NCBI GenBank assembly: GCA_040768905.1
Contig: JAXGMA010000001.1
Coordinates: 1,922,001-1,986,000, forward strand
Reading direction: 5' to 3'
Length of the DNA: 64,000 nucleotides
DNA from: SZUA-584 sp040768905
Lineage (GTDB): Bacteria > Bacillota > Clostridia > Christensenellales > SZUA-584
The translations under genes and the position numbers were made by a program. The notes beneath the pieces were generated by a model. The model saw only the letters and a program-made list of their open reading frames with translations, did no database searches and had not been told where the DNA came from. Shown in pieces: positions 17,096-25,811 of this stretch; positions within the stretch are counted from its first letter, which is position 1, and each line of letters opens with the position of its first letter.

Positions 17096-18505
17096 CTATC
17101 TTGGAGTAAAGCCCGCAAACATTTCTTCGTCCGTCGGCTTGAAACTCGAGATCTCTCTGATAACCCAAGTGTTATTCATATAGTGCTTAAGCACGATATT
17201 TTCCGAAGCAATGTTTCCTCCCCAAGTACCGCATCCTAGCGAACTTGTTGCTGGCATACCACAAACCCAACTTCCTGAATTAGTGGTCGAAAGTGGCTGG
17301 TTCACGACCACACGAGAGGTGTATGTTCTTAGCGATAGCTTTTTGACGCTTTCTTTATCATTCGTAAATATGCCACACGAATGTCCCGCACCGGAATAAG
17401 CGTGGTTTTCGTTGGTTATTCGTATAGCATCGTCAATTCCTTTACTCTTGTAAACCGATATTACCAAACACATTTTTTCACCCGCAAACGGAGTTTTGCT
17501 TCCTGTTATATCTTCTTCTACCATTATAATGCTAGTATTGTCCGGCACTTTGATGCCCGCAATTTTCGCAATATTGCTTACCGGAGATGCAACAATATTG
17601 CGGTTGAGTACATGGTCTCCTGGCCAGTTTGGCCAAATTGCTTTTTGAATCTTTTGCTTTTCATCATTGGCGGCGAGATAAGCACCAACGCTTTTCAGTT
17701 CCGTAATCATATCACCATACACTGCTTCATCGATAACGAGCGCGTTGTCGCATGAACAGCCTGCCGCTAAATCGAAAGTTTTACTAATCTTTATCTTTGC
17801 CGCTGCTTCTGCGAGATCAGCGGTTTTGTCTATAATAACTGACGAGTTGCCAGCACCAACTCCATAAGCCGGCGTGCCTGAGCTGTAAGCCGCCTTGACC
17901 ATATCTGCTCCACCAGTCGCGATTACCAGATCACACTGAGTCATCAATTCATTGGTTTTAGCAACAGATGGGTCTTTAATACAGAGGAACAAGTCTTCCG
18001 GTGCGTCGTATCGTCTCATAATATCTTTAAGAATGCCTACGATCTTTAGTGTCGTCAGTTTTCCTCTGGGATGAGGTGAAAAGATAATCGCGTCTCTGGC
18101 TTTCGCCACGTTGATCGCCTGCACAATCGGATGCATCTCCGCTTGTGTACTTGGCACAAGCGAACCAATCACGCCAACAGGTTTAGCTATTCTGACCAGC
18201 CCCCGTTCTTTGATATCTTCAACAATGCCGACTGTCTTTTGATTTTTTACATCATAATATACGCCACGGCATTTTTCTTCAATTTTTGCGATTTTCGAAG
18301 AAACATCACCAAGCTTGCACTCGTCATATGAAAACTGCGCAATCTGTTTGACAAGCTTAGAATTGCTTACGAACTCCCAAGCAATTGCGCCAGCAAGCAC
18401 ATCGACTTTTTCCTGCGAAAAACCCTCGGCGATTTTCTGCGCTTTTTTTGCTCTGCTTATCAGACAGGTAATATATTCTCGTTCCAAAATATTCTTATCT
18501 TCCAT
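17096..18505 (-). CDS. CoA-acylating aldehyde dehydrogenase
   Basis: The 469-residue protein belongs to the acylating branch of the aldehyde dehydrogenase superfamily (sulfoacetaldehyde/succinate-semialdehyde dehydrogenase type). It has the cofactor region VGVIGSLVPSTQAEMHPIVQ, then ATGGADMVKAAYSSGTPAYG, the catalytic cysteine in FDLAAGCSCDNALVID (Cys250), and the C-terminal CGTWGGNIASENI typical of this branch. It lacks the general-base Glu used for hydrolysis, so the product should be an acyl-CoA with reduction of NAD(P)+. A second cysteine (Cys252) beside the catalytic one is uncommon. It heads the lower half of the block and is followed after 37 bases by the CoA-transferase-like gene. The aldehyde is probably what the transketolase releases. 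Confidence 0.88.
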   Translation of the reverse strand: MEDKNILEREYITCLISRAKKAQKIAEGFSQEKVDVLAGAIAWEFVSNSKLVKQIAQFSYDECKLGDVSSKIAKIEEKCRGVYYDVKNQKTVGIVEDIKERGLVRIAKPVGVIGSLVPSTQAEMHPIVQAINVAKARDAIIFSPHPRGKLTTLKIVGILKDIMRRYDAPEDLFLCIKDPSVAKTNELMTQCDLVIATGGADMVKAAYSSGTPAYGVGAGNSSVIIDKTADLAEAAAKIKISKTFDLAAGCSCDNALVIDEAVYGDMITELKSVGAYLAANDEKQKIQKAIWPNWPGDHVLNRNIVASPVSNIAKIAGIKVPDNTSIIMVEEDITGSKTPFAGEKMCLVISVYKSKGIDDAIRITNENHAYSGAGHSCGIFTNDKESVKKLSLRTYTSRVVVNQPLSTTNSGSWVCGMPATSSLGCGTWGGNIASENIVLKHYMNNTWVIREISSFKPTDEEMFAGFTPR

Positions 18506-18968
18506 AAAAAAACCCCTCTCTATTATTTGTACGTATGCCTTGATATTCTAATGTTAATAAATATATTCGTAAATATAGCCATTCTTATTGTGTGCAACTT
18601 CCAGAAAATCCGCTCTACTGTCGTCGTGCTCACCAGCTACGATGATTAAAATCTGTAAAATCCCGTAGCTTCACCGTATCAACCAATCATCAAATAAAGT
18701 ATCAACCATATAGAATTATATACTCCATACGGTACTTTACGGCTGCTTTGCCGTCACATAAGAAAAACTTTTTATATCTATTTCTTGTGCAGTTTGCCAA
18801 TTCATTTGCTTTTTACACTTCCAGAACAAAGATATCAGAAGTCTATGCCTGCTATTATTTTTTGACATTTTATATTTCAATCATCTCAGGATCCTTATTC
18901 TTTTCTCGTACGTGCGTTCTGCTCCAAAAAGCTTTAGAGTTAAAAAGGGCCCCTTTCTTCTATAATAA
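18506..18968. other. 463-base gap within the iol block
   Basis: No gene is seen. The gap separates iolB from the aldehyde dehydrogenase gene and is much longer than any other spacing in this block. It may therefore hold a second promoter, or a deletion scar. The sequence is AT-rich with a GGGCCC palindrome at about 18948-18953 that lacks a loop and a T tract. I find no convincing terminator or -35/-10 pair. Confidence 0.35.
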
Positions 18969-19766
18969 TCAAATTGTTTTATTTTTTTCGGGCCAAATTA
19001 ATGCGCGCTCTTCTTCAACCCACAAATGTTCTTTCACATAAGTCGGTTTTAGATATGGATTACCATCTAAGTGCCGAATTACCCAGAGAAAATACATTGC
19101 ATACCCAGGTGCTGCTACTTGTGGGTGCTCAATATTTGGGTAGATTTTAATCGTATCATTATTTTCAACTAATACACCTTCATTTCCAAGCTTAACCAAA
19201 CCAAAACCTTGGTCCTTATCGAATTTATAGAAGTATATCTCTGGCTGCTCGTGATAGTGTGACGGAAAACCGGCCCACTTTCCCGGATAATGAATATCTT
19301 CGCCAATCATTAAATTGGATTTTTTCGTTATTGAAAAGTCCAGTACTGTCTTAACGATTCTGGTTCCTGCTTCATTCATCCGGCCTTTACCACGTGTTTC
19401 AACCTTGCACTGATCGTATATTTCAGGTTTGAACTTCTTGTCGTTGCTCGTTCTTATTATCGCGATTTCCGAATCATCTGCATTGCCAACTACTCTTACC
19501 TCAACTTCGCTTGGCACACTCAAAATAATGGGATCATCATCAAAAACGGATTTTCTTTCGATTACTTTTTTCTCTCCGTTCCAGGCTAACTCCACTTTTC
19601 CGTAAAGCAAGAGATACGCCTTCTCCTTTTTGGAATGGTCCACAAAAGACATTTTTTTTGTAAGCTTCAGAATAACAAAATCCATCATGATATCGGCATC
19701 TTTGCCGCTCATTTCTATTATTGAATTGTGCCCAGGTTGAAAGCCTCCAATGTTTTTTATCTTCAT
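18969..19766 (-). CDS. iolB: 5-Deoxy-glucuronate isomerase
   Basis: IolB/KduI-type cupin of 265 residues, which turns 5-deoxy-D-glucuronate into 5-dehydro-2-deoxy-D-gluconate. The start chosen is the ATG at 19764-19766 (MKIKNIGGFQPG) behind AAAGGA; an upstream ATG at 19787 has no ribosome-binding site. The metal-binding cupin motif is visible as GFPSHYHEQPEIYFYKF, and the C-terminal HLDGNPYLKPTYV with a closing HLWV stretch is typical of IolB. It follows iolE by about 30 bases. The product has a terminal CH2OH-C=O group, which is why the two split transketolases in this window are of interest. Confidence 0.9.
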   Translation of the reverse strand: MKIKNIGGFQPGHNSIIEMSGKDADIMMDFVILKLTKKMSFVDHSKKEKAYLLLYGKVELAWNGEKKVIERKSVFDDDPIILSVPSEVEVRVVGNADDSEIAIIRTSNDKKFKPEIYDQCKVETRGKGRMNEAGTRIVKTVLDFSITKKSNLMIGEDIHYPGKWAGFPSHYHEQPEIYFYKFDKDQGFGLVKLGNEGVLVENNDTIKIYPNIEHPQVAAPGYAMYFLWVIRHLDGNPYLKPTYVKEHLWVEEERALIWPEKNKTI

Positions 19767-19798
19767 ATTCCTTATTCCTTTAATCATTCAAAGAGTAT

Positions 19799-20698
19799 TT
19801 ATATCCCGAGGTTCGCTCTGATATATTCTCTGGCTTTGAGCGCATATTCGAACGCATTTGCTTTCTCTGGGTCTTGCTCTGCTTCAACCACGATCCAGCC
19901 TTCGTAATTACTTTTTTCGATTATGTCAAAAACCTGCTTGAAGTCGAAGTCGCCATCTCCCGGAACAGTAAACACGCCGCTATAGACTGCATCGAGAAAG
20001 GAGAGATTATTAGCCTTCACCTTTTCGTATATGTTCATACGGATATCCTTCAGGTGGATATGCGCAGTTCTATCAATGTATTTTTCGAGAACATTTGAAG
20101 CGGCTTCAAAGTTGCCCTGAGAGAACGTGAAATGACCAGTGTCAAATACGAGATATACGTTATTGTTTGCCATTTCCATCAACCGATCAATTTCTTCTGG
20201 AGTTTCAATTTCCGTACCCATATGATGGTGTATCCCAAACTTCATGCCTTTTTCTTCAGCCAAATCCCCCATTTTGTTAAAGACAGAAATTACTTTATCC
20301 CACTCTTCATCGGTCCAAATAGGCTTACCTCCAAATATCGGTACTTCTCTTTTGCCTTGAACACTTCGGCTCTGTTCGCTGCAACCAATGACACGCGCAC
20401 CAACTGCGTAGATAAAGTCACGATGTTTAATGAATGCGTCGATCGCCGCGTTTTTACCATTTTTAATGATAAACGCGGAAAACCAGGCATTGCATATTAC
20501 AAGTTTTCTAAGGTCAAGATGTTTTTTGAGCACCTTCACATCTTTGGGATACTTGGTTCCAATTTCACAGCCAGCATAGTCTGCAAGTGCGATTTCGCTA
20601 ATGCATTGTTCGAAAGAATTTTCTTTCCCAAGTTCCGGTAAATCATCATTTGTCCAAGCGATTGGTGCTGCACCAAGTTTAACTTTACTTTTGTCCAT
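19799..20698 (-). CDS. iolE: Inosose dehydratase
   Basis: IolE is a TIM-barrel enzyme (AP endonuclease 2/xylose isomerase-like) that removes water from scyllo-inosose to give 3D-(3,5/4)-trihydroxycyclohexane-1,2-dione. The 299 residues match family length. Recognisable parts are KLGAAPIAWTNDDLPELG at the N-terminus, the metal-site segments GIHHHMGTEIET, VFDTGHFTFSQG and AHIHLKDIR, and the GVFTVPGDGDFDF loop near the C-terminus with VVEAEQDP. The start ATG has a good AAAGGAG. It lies 74 bases downstream of iolD and just ahead of iolB, the pathway order. Confidence 0.93.
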   Translation of the reverse strand: MDKSKVKLGAAPIAWTNDDLPELGKENSFEQCISEIALADYAGCEIGTKYPKDVKVLKKHLDLRKLVICNAWFSAFIIKNGKNAAIDAFIKHRDFIYAVGARVIGCSEQSRSVQGKREVPIFGGKPIWTDEEWDKVISVFNKMGDLAEEKGMKFGIHHHMGTEIETPEEIDRLMEMANNNVYLVFDTGHFTFSQGNFEAASNVLEKYIDRTAHIHLKDIRMNIYEKVKANNLSFLDAVYSGVFTVPGDGDFDFKQVFDIIEKSNYEGWIVVEAEQDPEKANAFEYALKAREYIRANLGI

Positions 20699-20772
20699 TT
20701 TATCTCCTTTTTAGTCTATATAGATAATATCATTTATATATCAAATATCACTGCAAGCGAAGTTAAGTTCGA

Positions 20773-22695
20773 TCAATAAACCCTTGCTGTTGAAAGATCC
20801 TGTTTGTGCTTTTCAGCAATTTTCAATATGTTTTCATCTTCAGCTTCCTCTAAGGTGCATGCGTTCCAGAAAGCTTCATAACCATGTGTCATTGTTTTTG
20901 GAAGGACTTTGATATCAAGAAGCGTTGATGTTTTCTGTCTTTTTGCGTCTTCAAGGGCTAGTTTCAGCTCTTCGGGCGTTCTGATGCTATAGGTTTTACA
21001 TCCGTATCCTTCACCGATCTTTGCAAAATCAATCTGCATTATTGCGCCGTCATGGATAATCTTGCTTGAGCCTCTCAGTCTCATCTGCGTTCCTATTGTA
21101 CCAATACCCTTTTCGTGCTGCAAGTTGTTGATACATCCAAACTGTGCATTGTCAAATAGTATCAAATTGATCTTCTTGTTTTCCTGTATTGCAGTTGCAA
21201 GCTCAGAATGCAGCATCTGGAAAGAGCCGTCGCCGAGCATCACAAAGACCTCTTTGTCTGGTCTTGCGATTTTTACACCGAGACCAGCCGCAATTTCATA
21301 TCCCATGCAGGAGTAACCATATTCCATATGGAAGGAATCTTGTTCATGGCTGATCCATAGGCGCTGCAAGTCTGAGGGCAGGCTTCCTGCAGCTCCGACC
21401 ACAATACTATCACCTTTGCAAAACTCATTGACGATACCGATTACACCGGTTTGAGTAAGCTTTGTCTTCAAAGATTTCGAATACTCAGCCAGTTCCTGCT
21501 TTGTAATTGAATCCACCTCCGGCTCAAAATTGTCACCATCATACTGTAATTCGTACAGCCTCTTCAGCTCTGTTTCCCATTCTTTTTTTGCACTTTCAAT
21601 TTCAGTTGTGTATTCGCTCCTGTAATCATTCAGCGCAGCGCTAATCATATCTAGACCAACTTTTGCGTCACAAGTGACCGGAAGTGCATCCAGTTTCGGA
21701 GAATCAAATTCAGCAATATTAATGTTGATCACATCCGTATTAGCGAACAACCATTTAGAGGCTGTAGTGAAGTCCGTATATCTTGTTCCAACACCAATGA
21801 TTAGATCGGCTCTTCTCGCAATGCGATTCGCAGATAAACATCCGGTTGTTCCGATACCGCCAAGGTTCAGCGGATGCTTAGATACGATAGCTGATTTTCC
21901 CGCTTGCGTTTCGGCGAAAGGTATATTATGTTTTTCGCAAAATGCTTTGAGTGAAAGATGTGCTTCTGAGTATTTCACACCACCGCCGCATATAATAAGT
22001 GGTCTTTTACTCTTTTTGATCATCGCAGCTGACATTTCAACTTTATTCTGAGTAGGAGGAGTACGGTCGATTATATGGACACGTTTTTTTAGAAAAGATA
22101 TGGGAAAATCATAAGCTTCGCCTTGAACATCCTGCGGAAGACAGATCGTAACCGCTCCAGCAAGTGAAGGATTTGTCAGTGAATTCATTGCGTTCAGCAT
22201 CGCGCTCATTAGCTGTTCAGGCCGTTGAACTCTGTCCCAATATTTTGATATAGGTATAAAAGCATCGTTCGTTGTGATAGCTTGGCTGTGATATTGTTCA
22301 ATCTGCTGCAAAACCGGATCCGGCTGCCTTGAAGCGAAAGTGTCGCTTGGCAAGAAAAGTACTGGTATTCTATTCGCAGTTGCTGTCGCGGCGGCTGTAA
22401 CCATATTTGCGGCGCCGGGACCGACGGAAGAAGTAACAGCACAAATTTGTTTTCGGTTCATTTGCTTTGCATATCCAATCGCAATATGACCAATACCCTG
22501 TTCATTTCTGCCTTGATATAATGTTAAATCACCCGGGGTTTGCTTAATTGCCTGACCCAAACCAATCACATTTCCATGTCCAAAAACTGATAGTACACCA
22601 TGTACAAACTTCGTTTCTTTTCCATCAAATTCAAGATACTGATTGTCTAAAAAACGAAAAAGCGCTTGACCGGTGGTAAGTCGTATTTTTTCCAT
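20773..22695 (-). CDS. iolD: 3D-(3,5/4)-trihydroxycyclohexane-1,2-dione acylhydrolase
   Basis: IolD is a thiamine-diphosphate enzyme that opens the cyclohexane-dione ring to 5-deoxy-D-glucuronate. The start at 22693-22695 (MEKIRLTTGQALFRFLDNQY) lies seven bases after a perfect AGGAGG; the longer frame to 22737 is not supported. The 640 residues fit the family. Visible are the N-terminal ThDP domain with EQGIGHIAIGYAKQMNRKQI, SSVGPGAANMVTAA, the central domain LIIGVGTRYTDF, and the cofactor motif LGDGSFQMLHSELATAIQ with DNAQFGCINNLQ. It is first in the iol block and followed by iolE. Confidence 0.95.
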   Translation of the reverse strand: MEKIRLTTGQALFRFLDNQYLEFDGKETKFVHGVLSVFGHGNVIGLGQAIKQTPGDLTLYQGRNEQGIGHIAIGYAKQMNRKQICAVTSSVGPGAANMVTAAATATANRIPVLFLPSDTFASRQPDPVLQQIEQYHSQAITTNDAFIPISKYWDRVQRPEQLMSAMLNAMNSLTNPSLAGAVTICLPQDVQGEAYDFPISFLKKRVHIIDRTPPTQNKVEMSAAMIKKSKRPLIICGGGVKYSEAHLSLKAFCEKHNIPFAETQAGKSAIVSKHPLNLGGIGTTGCLSANRIARRADLIIGVGTRYTDFTTASKWLFANTDVININIAEFDSPKLDALPVTCDAKVGLDMISAALNDYRSEYTTEIESAKKEWETELKRLYELQYDGDNFEPEVDSITKQELAEYSKSLKTKLTQTGVIGIVNEFCKGDSIVVGAAGSLPSDLQRLWISHEQDSFHMEYGYSCMGYEIAAGLGVKIARPDKEVFVMLGDGSFQMLHSELATAIQENKKINLILFDNAQFGCINNLQHEKGIGTIGTQMRLRGSSKIIHDGAIMQIDFAKIGEGYGCKTYSIRTPEELKLALEDAKRQKTSTLLDIKVLPKTMTHGYEAFWNACTLEEAEDENILKIAEKHKQDLSTARVY

Positions 22696-23132
22696 GTAAT
22701 TCCTCCTTACGGCATCAATATTGTCTTTAGCTCTCATTTAAATTGATTATGAATTTATCGTTTGTACAGGTAGAGGGCGCAGTACCATTCCTTTAAGCTA
22801 GGCTTTCACAGAAAGAATTACGTCTCTGCTTTACGGGTAGATACGAATGATCTGGATGGCAGGTACCGTCATCTGTACCATGCTCAAAAAGTATAACCCT
22901 ACAACCCTGATCTCTACAGGAAGGAGGGATGCCCTTCCAGCTAACCACACTCTCGATCCTTAAAAGCAGGCTATTGCTGCCGTAAAACGAATCGGGTATA
23001 TTGTCTCAACCAAGACGGTGTGTCACCTGATCCTTTGTGCCATATTCTTTTTTCAATGTTCCTCTTTGCGGTTTATTTTATGTACGCTTATGTTGTGTTA
23101 TCGGATTTTTGTTTCAAACTTCTTCTCCATTT
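22696..23132 (-). promoter_or_regulatory. Leader region upstream of iolD with small hairpins
   Basis: About 400 bases separate iolD from the MFS gene. Three small hairpins occur: GGAAGG...CCTTCC (22919-22938), GGTAC...GTACC (22862-22879) and AAGC-TAG-GCTT (22797-22807). A minus-strand frame of about 50 codons (ending TAA near 22797) with the reading GTDDGTCHPDHSYLPVKQRR has no start and no recognised family. I see no ideal -35/-10 pair. The region may be a structured leader or the remains of something older. Confidence 0.3.
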
Positions 23133-24323
23133 CTAAACTGCAGTTTCGTTTGATCGCATTCTCCTATGAAGCAGAACACTCAAAGGCAACACCAACAAAA
23201 GCGGTATCACCAATAACAGCAGTGCAAAACTATAACCAAAAATATCGCTCAGGCTTCCCACAATTGGGCAGAATACAAAAATCGCTGTATAGTATCCCAA
23301 AGCCACTAGCCCAGAAGCTGTCGCCGTATTTTTATCCGCGATTTTACATGAAGCTCCAAATATCGCAGGAAAATTCACACCGCACGCAACAGCCGTAATC
23401 CCTATCAATATGATCTTTATTATCACATCCTGTACCAGCATCGCCGCTGTCCAGAGCCCGGCACCAGCTGTGTTCATTATTGCCAGTACTTTACCTTGGG
23501 AAAAACGATCGGCTACCGTTGAGTAGAGCAAGCGTGAAACGATCATTCCAAGAAACAAAGATGACAGCGCCCATGCTCCTTCAACGGGTCTCCCGTTAAT
23601 CAAGGAGACAGCGCCGGAAACATTGTATATAGTACACATCTGCCATATTGATGTAAGAACCATAAGCAGATATATTTGCTTCATGCCCGGTTTACGCAGT
23701 ACTTTTAGCACTTCACGATACCTGTGCCGTATATTCAGCCTATCTGTTATCAAAGGCATGCGAATCTCTTCATAAAAAACGGAAAAAGTAAAAGCGCAGC
23801 ATATCAGAATAGCGCCCCCGATAATCAACAGCGTCTGCCCTAGCCCTATAGATTCATACAGGCTCTGTGCAATAAATGGCATAACAAACGCCCACAAGCT
23901 AAATACCATATGCAGAATCGTTAAAAAGCGCTGCTTATTAGTCGTTGCTATATTTACAAGTACAGAGTTTGATAATATGTTAATCAACCCTGTCGACAGC
24001 CCGATCGAAATAAATATGAGCCAAAAAACCATGAAAAGCGGCAGAACAGACATACTTATCAAAGCAACCGCTAGCATAATTCCCGCCAATGCAATGATTT
24101 TTCTTTGGTTCAGCGAATCAATATATAATATACTGATGACTGCTATAAAAACTCCACCAACGCTTTGTGCTGACAATAAAGTATTCGCCTGCTCAATGGT
24201 GATATCATAATAGCTTCGAATAGGATCCAACAGTTGCCCGAAAAGCGAGATGGTGGTTGCGAAACAAGCCATAAGAACGTAAATAGCTAACAATTTCATC
24301 GCCATTCCAGCTGAATTTTTCAT
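23133..24323 (-). CDS. MFS transporter
   Basis: The 396-residue protein is strongly hydrophobic with about 12 membrane segments and a charged central loop (residues ~190-215, RLNIRHRYREVLKVLRKPGM), the usual major facilitator layout. Loops such as DRFSQGKVLAIMN between helices 8 and 9 fit the A-like motif. The start ATG follows AAAGGA. It lies between the dehydrogenase complex and iolD on the same strand, so it may import the substrate of either system. It lacks features that would mark it as a known inositol permease (IolT/IolF). Substrate unknown. Confidence 0.85.
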   Translation of the reverse strand: MKNSAGMAMKLLAIYVLMACFATTISLFGQLLDPIRSYYDITIEQANTLLSAQSVGGVFIAVISILYIDSLNQRKIIALAGIMLAVALISMSVLPLFMVFWLIFISIGLSTGLINILSNSVLVNIATTNKQRFLTILHMVFSLWAFVMPFIAQSLYESIGLGQTLLIIGGAILICCAFTFSVFYEEIRMPLITDRLNIRHRYREVLKVLRKPGMKQIYLLMVLTSIWQMCTIYNVSGAVSLINGRPVEGAWALSSLFLGMIVSRLLYSTVADRFSQGKVLAIMNTAGAGLWTAAMLVQDVIIKIILIGITAVACGVNFPAIFGASCKIADKNTATASGLVALGYYTAIFVFCPIVGSLSDIFGYSFALLLLVIPLLLVLPLSVLLHRRMRSNETAV

Positions 24324-24433
24324 GTTAATCCTTTAAATACGTATTATAGCCGATCAAAACCGAATCACAAGGCAGCCGGTCAATTTATCTGCATCATATT
24401 CAGCCAGTGCAGTATGGCAGTCACCCTGTTCCT

Positions 24434-25801
24434 TTATTTATGCACGCACAGCCCTTCCGTGTCATGCGCGGCTTCCATGATCATCTCGGACACCGTGGGA
24501 TGCGCGTGCACTGTATCTATGAGCTCGTCTATCGTGCCCTCCGCGCGCATGGCTGCGCACACTTCACCGATCATGTCGGTGGCCCGCGGCGCCATGATAT
24601 GGCACCCGAGTATCTCTCCGGTTCGCGCCTCCGTGACCAGCTTGACCAGCCCGTGCGCTGCGCCCATGATCATCGAACGCCCGTTGCCCGCAGCATCGAA
24701 CCGGCCTATGCGTATGTCGAGCCCCTTGTCTTTGGCCTGTTTTTCGCTCAGCCCCACGCACGCGATCTCGGGTTCGCAGTACACGCAGGATGGTATGATA
24801 TCTCCTCGATAGGTTTTCTTTTCTCCCGCGATGTTGTGCGCCGCCACCAGCCCCTGTGCCGACGCCGCGTGCGCAAGCTGCATGCCGCCCGTTACGTCGC
24901 CTATGGCCCAGATGCCCGGTATGTTTGTGCGCATGCGCTCATCCACCGTGACAAAGCCTTTGTTTTGATTTATGCCGAGCGCCTCTATGCCAAGCCCGTC
25001 CTTCACCGGCTTCCTTCCGACCGCAACGATGCACATCTCGCAAGTCACGCTCTTTTTGCCGTTCTGGTCGAAATGTACACTCACGCCGTCTTCTATTCTT
25101 TCGACCTTCGCGCCCGTATATATGCCCACCCCTTTTTTCTCAAGCGTTTTTCTCAACATGCCTGCGATCTCAGTGTCCACTGTGGGCAGTATCTGCGGCA
25201 TCATCTCGACAACGGCCACCTTTATTCCGAACGCCGCGTACAGCGTCGCGAACTCGATACCAATCACACCGCCGCCGATGATCACAACGCTTTGTGGCAG
25301 CTTTGTCAAAGCAAGCGCCCCGTCCGAATTGATGACCCCGTCAACACTGTCTATCCCAGGTATGGGCACACTTGCGGGCATAGAGCCTGTCGCGATGATG
25401 ATATTGTCTGCCTTCAGTTCCCTGCCGCCCGCGAGGATGGTGTTTTTGTCTTTGAACGCGGCTTGCGCGCTTATGACCTCCACGCCCGCTTTCTTTTCAA
25501 GGTGCGCGATACCCTGCCGCAGCTTTTTCACCACGGCGTCCTTTTTCTGAGCTACTTTTGCGTAGTCATAGGAAACGTTCTCAGCTGTGATGCCATACTC
25601 TTTGGCTTTCCGCACGGTCTCGTACACTTCCGCGCTGTGCAGCAGCGATTTTGTGGGGATGCAGCCGCGGTTCAGGCATGTGCCGCCGAGCTTGTCTTTT
25701 TCTATCAGCGCCACCTTTTTGCCAAGCTGCGCGAGGCGTATCGCGGCAACATATCCGCCCGGTCCGCCGCCTATGACAGCCGCATCAAATTTTTCAATCA
25801 T
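24434..25801 (-). CDS. lpdA: Dihydrolipoamide dehydrogenase (E3)
   Basis: E3 reoxidises the lipoyl arm of the E2 protein and reduces NAD+. The start at 25799-25801 (MIEKFDAAVIGGGPGG) follows AAGGTG ten bases after the E2 stop. The 455 residues include the FAD dinucleotide motif GGGPGG, the redox disulfide in GGTCLNRGCIPTKSLL (Cys42, Cys47), the NAD motif IIGGGVIGIEFA, GDVTGGMQLAHAASAQG and the C-terminal active-site HAHPTVSEMIMEAA. It is the fourth gene of the complex operon. GC content is clearly higher than in the iol genes. Confidence 0.95.
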   Translation of the reverse strand: MIEKFDAAVIGGGPGGYVAAIRLAQLGKKVALIEKDKLGGTCLNRGCIPTKSLLHSAEVYETVRKAKEYGITAENVSYDYAKVAQKKDAVVKKLRQGIAHLEKKAGVEVISAQAAFKDKNTILAGGRELKADNIIIATGSMPASVPIPGIDSVDGVINSDGALALTKLPQSVVIIGGGVIGIEFATLYAAFGIKVAVVEMMPQILPTVDTEIAGMLRKTLEKKGVGIYTGAKVERIEDGVSVHFDQNGKKSVTCEMCIVAVGRKPVKDGLGIEALGINQNKGFVTVDERMRTNIPGIWAIGDVTGGMQLAHAASAQGLVAAHNIAGEKKTYRGDIIPSCVYCEPEIACVGLSEKQAKDKGLDIRIGRFDAAGNGRSMIMGAAHGLVKLVTEARTGEILGCHIMAPRATDMIGEVCAAMRAEGTIDELIDTVHAHPTVSEMIMEAAHDTEGLCVHK

Positions 25802-25811
25802 TTTGTCACCT

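Noticed and set aside
18940..18960. GGGCCC palindrome as terminator before iolB's downstream gap
   Set aside because: It has no loop and no T tract on either strand.
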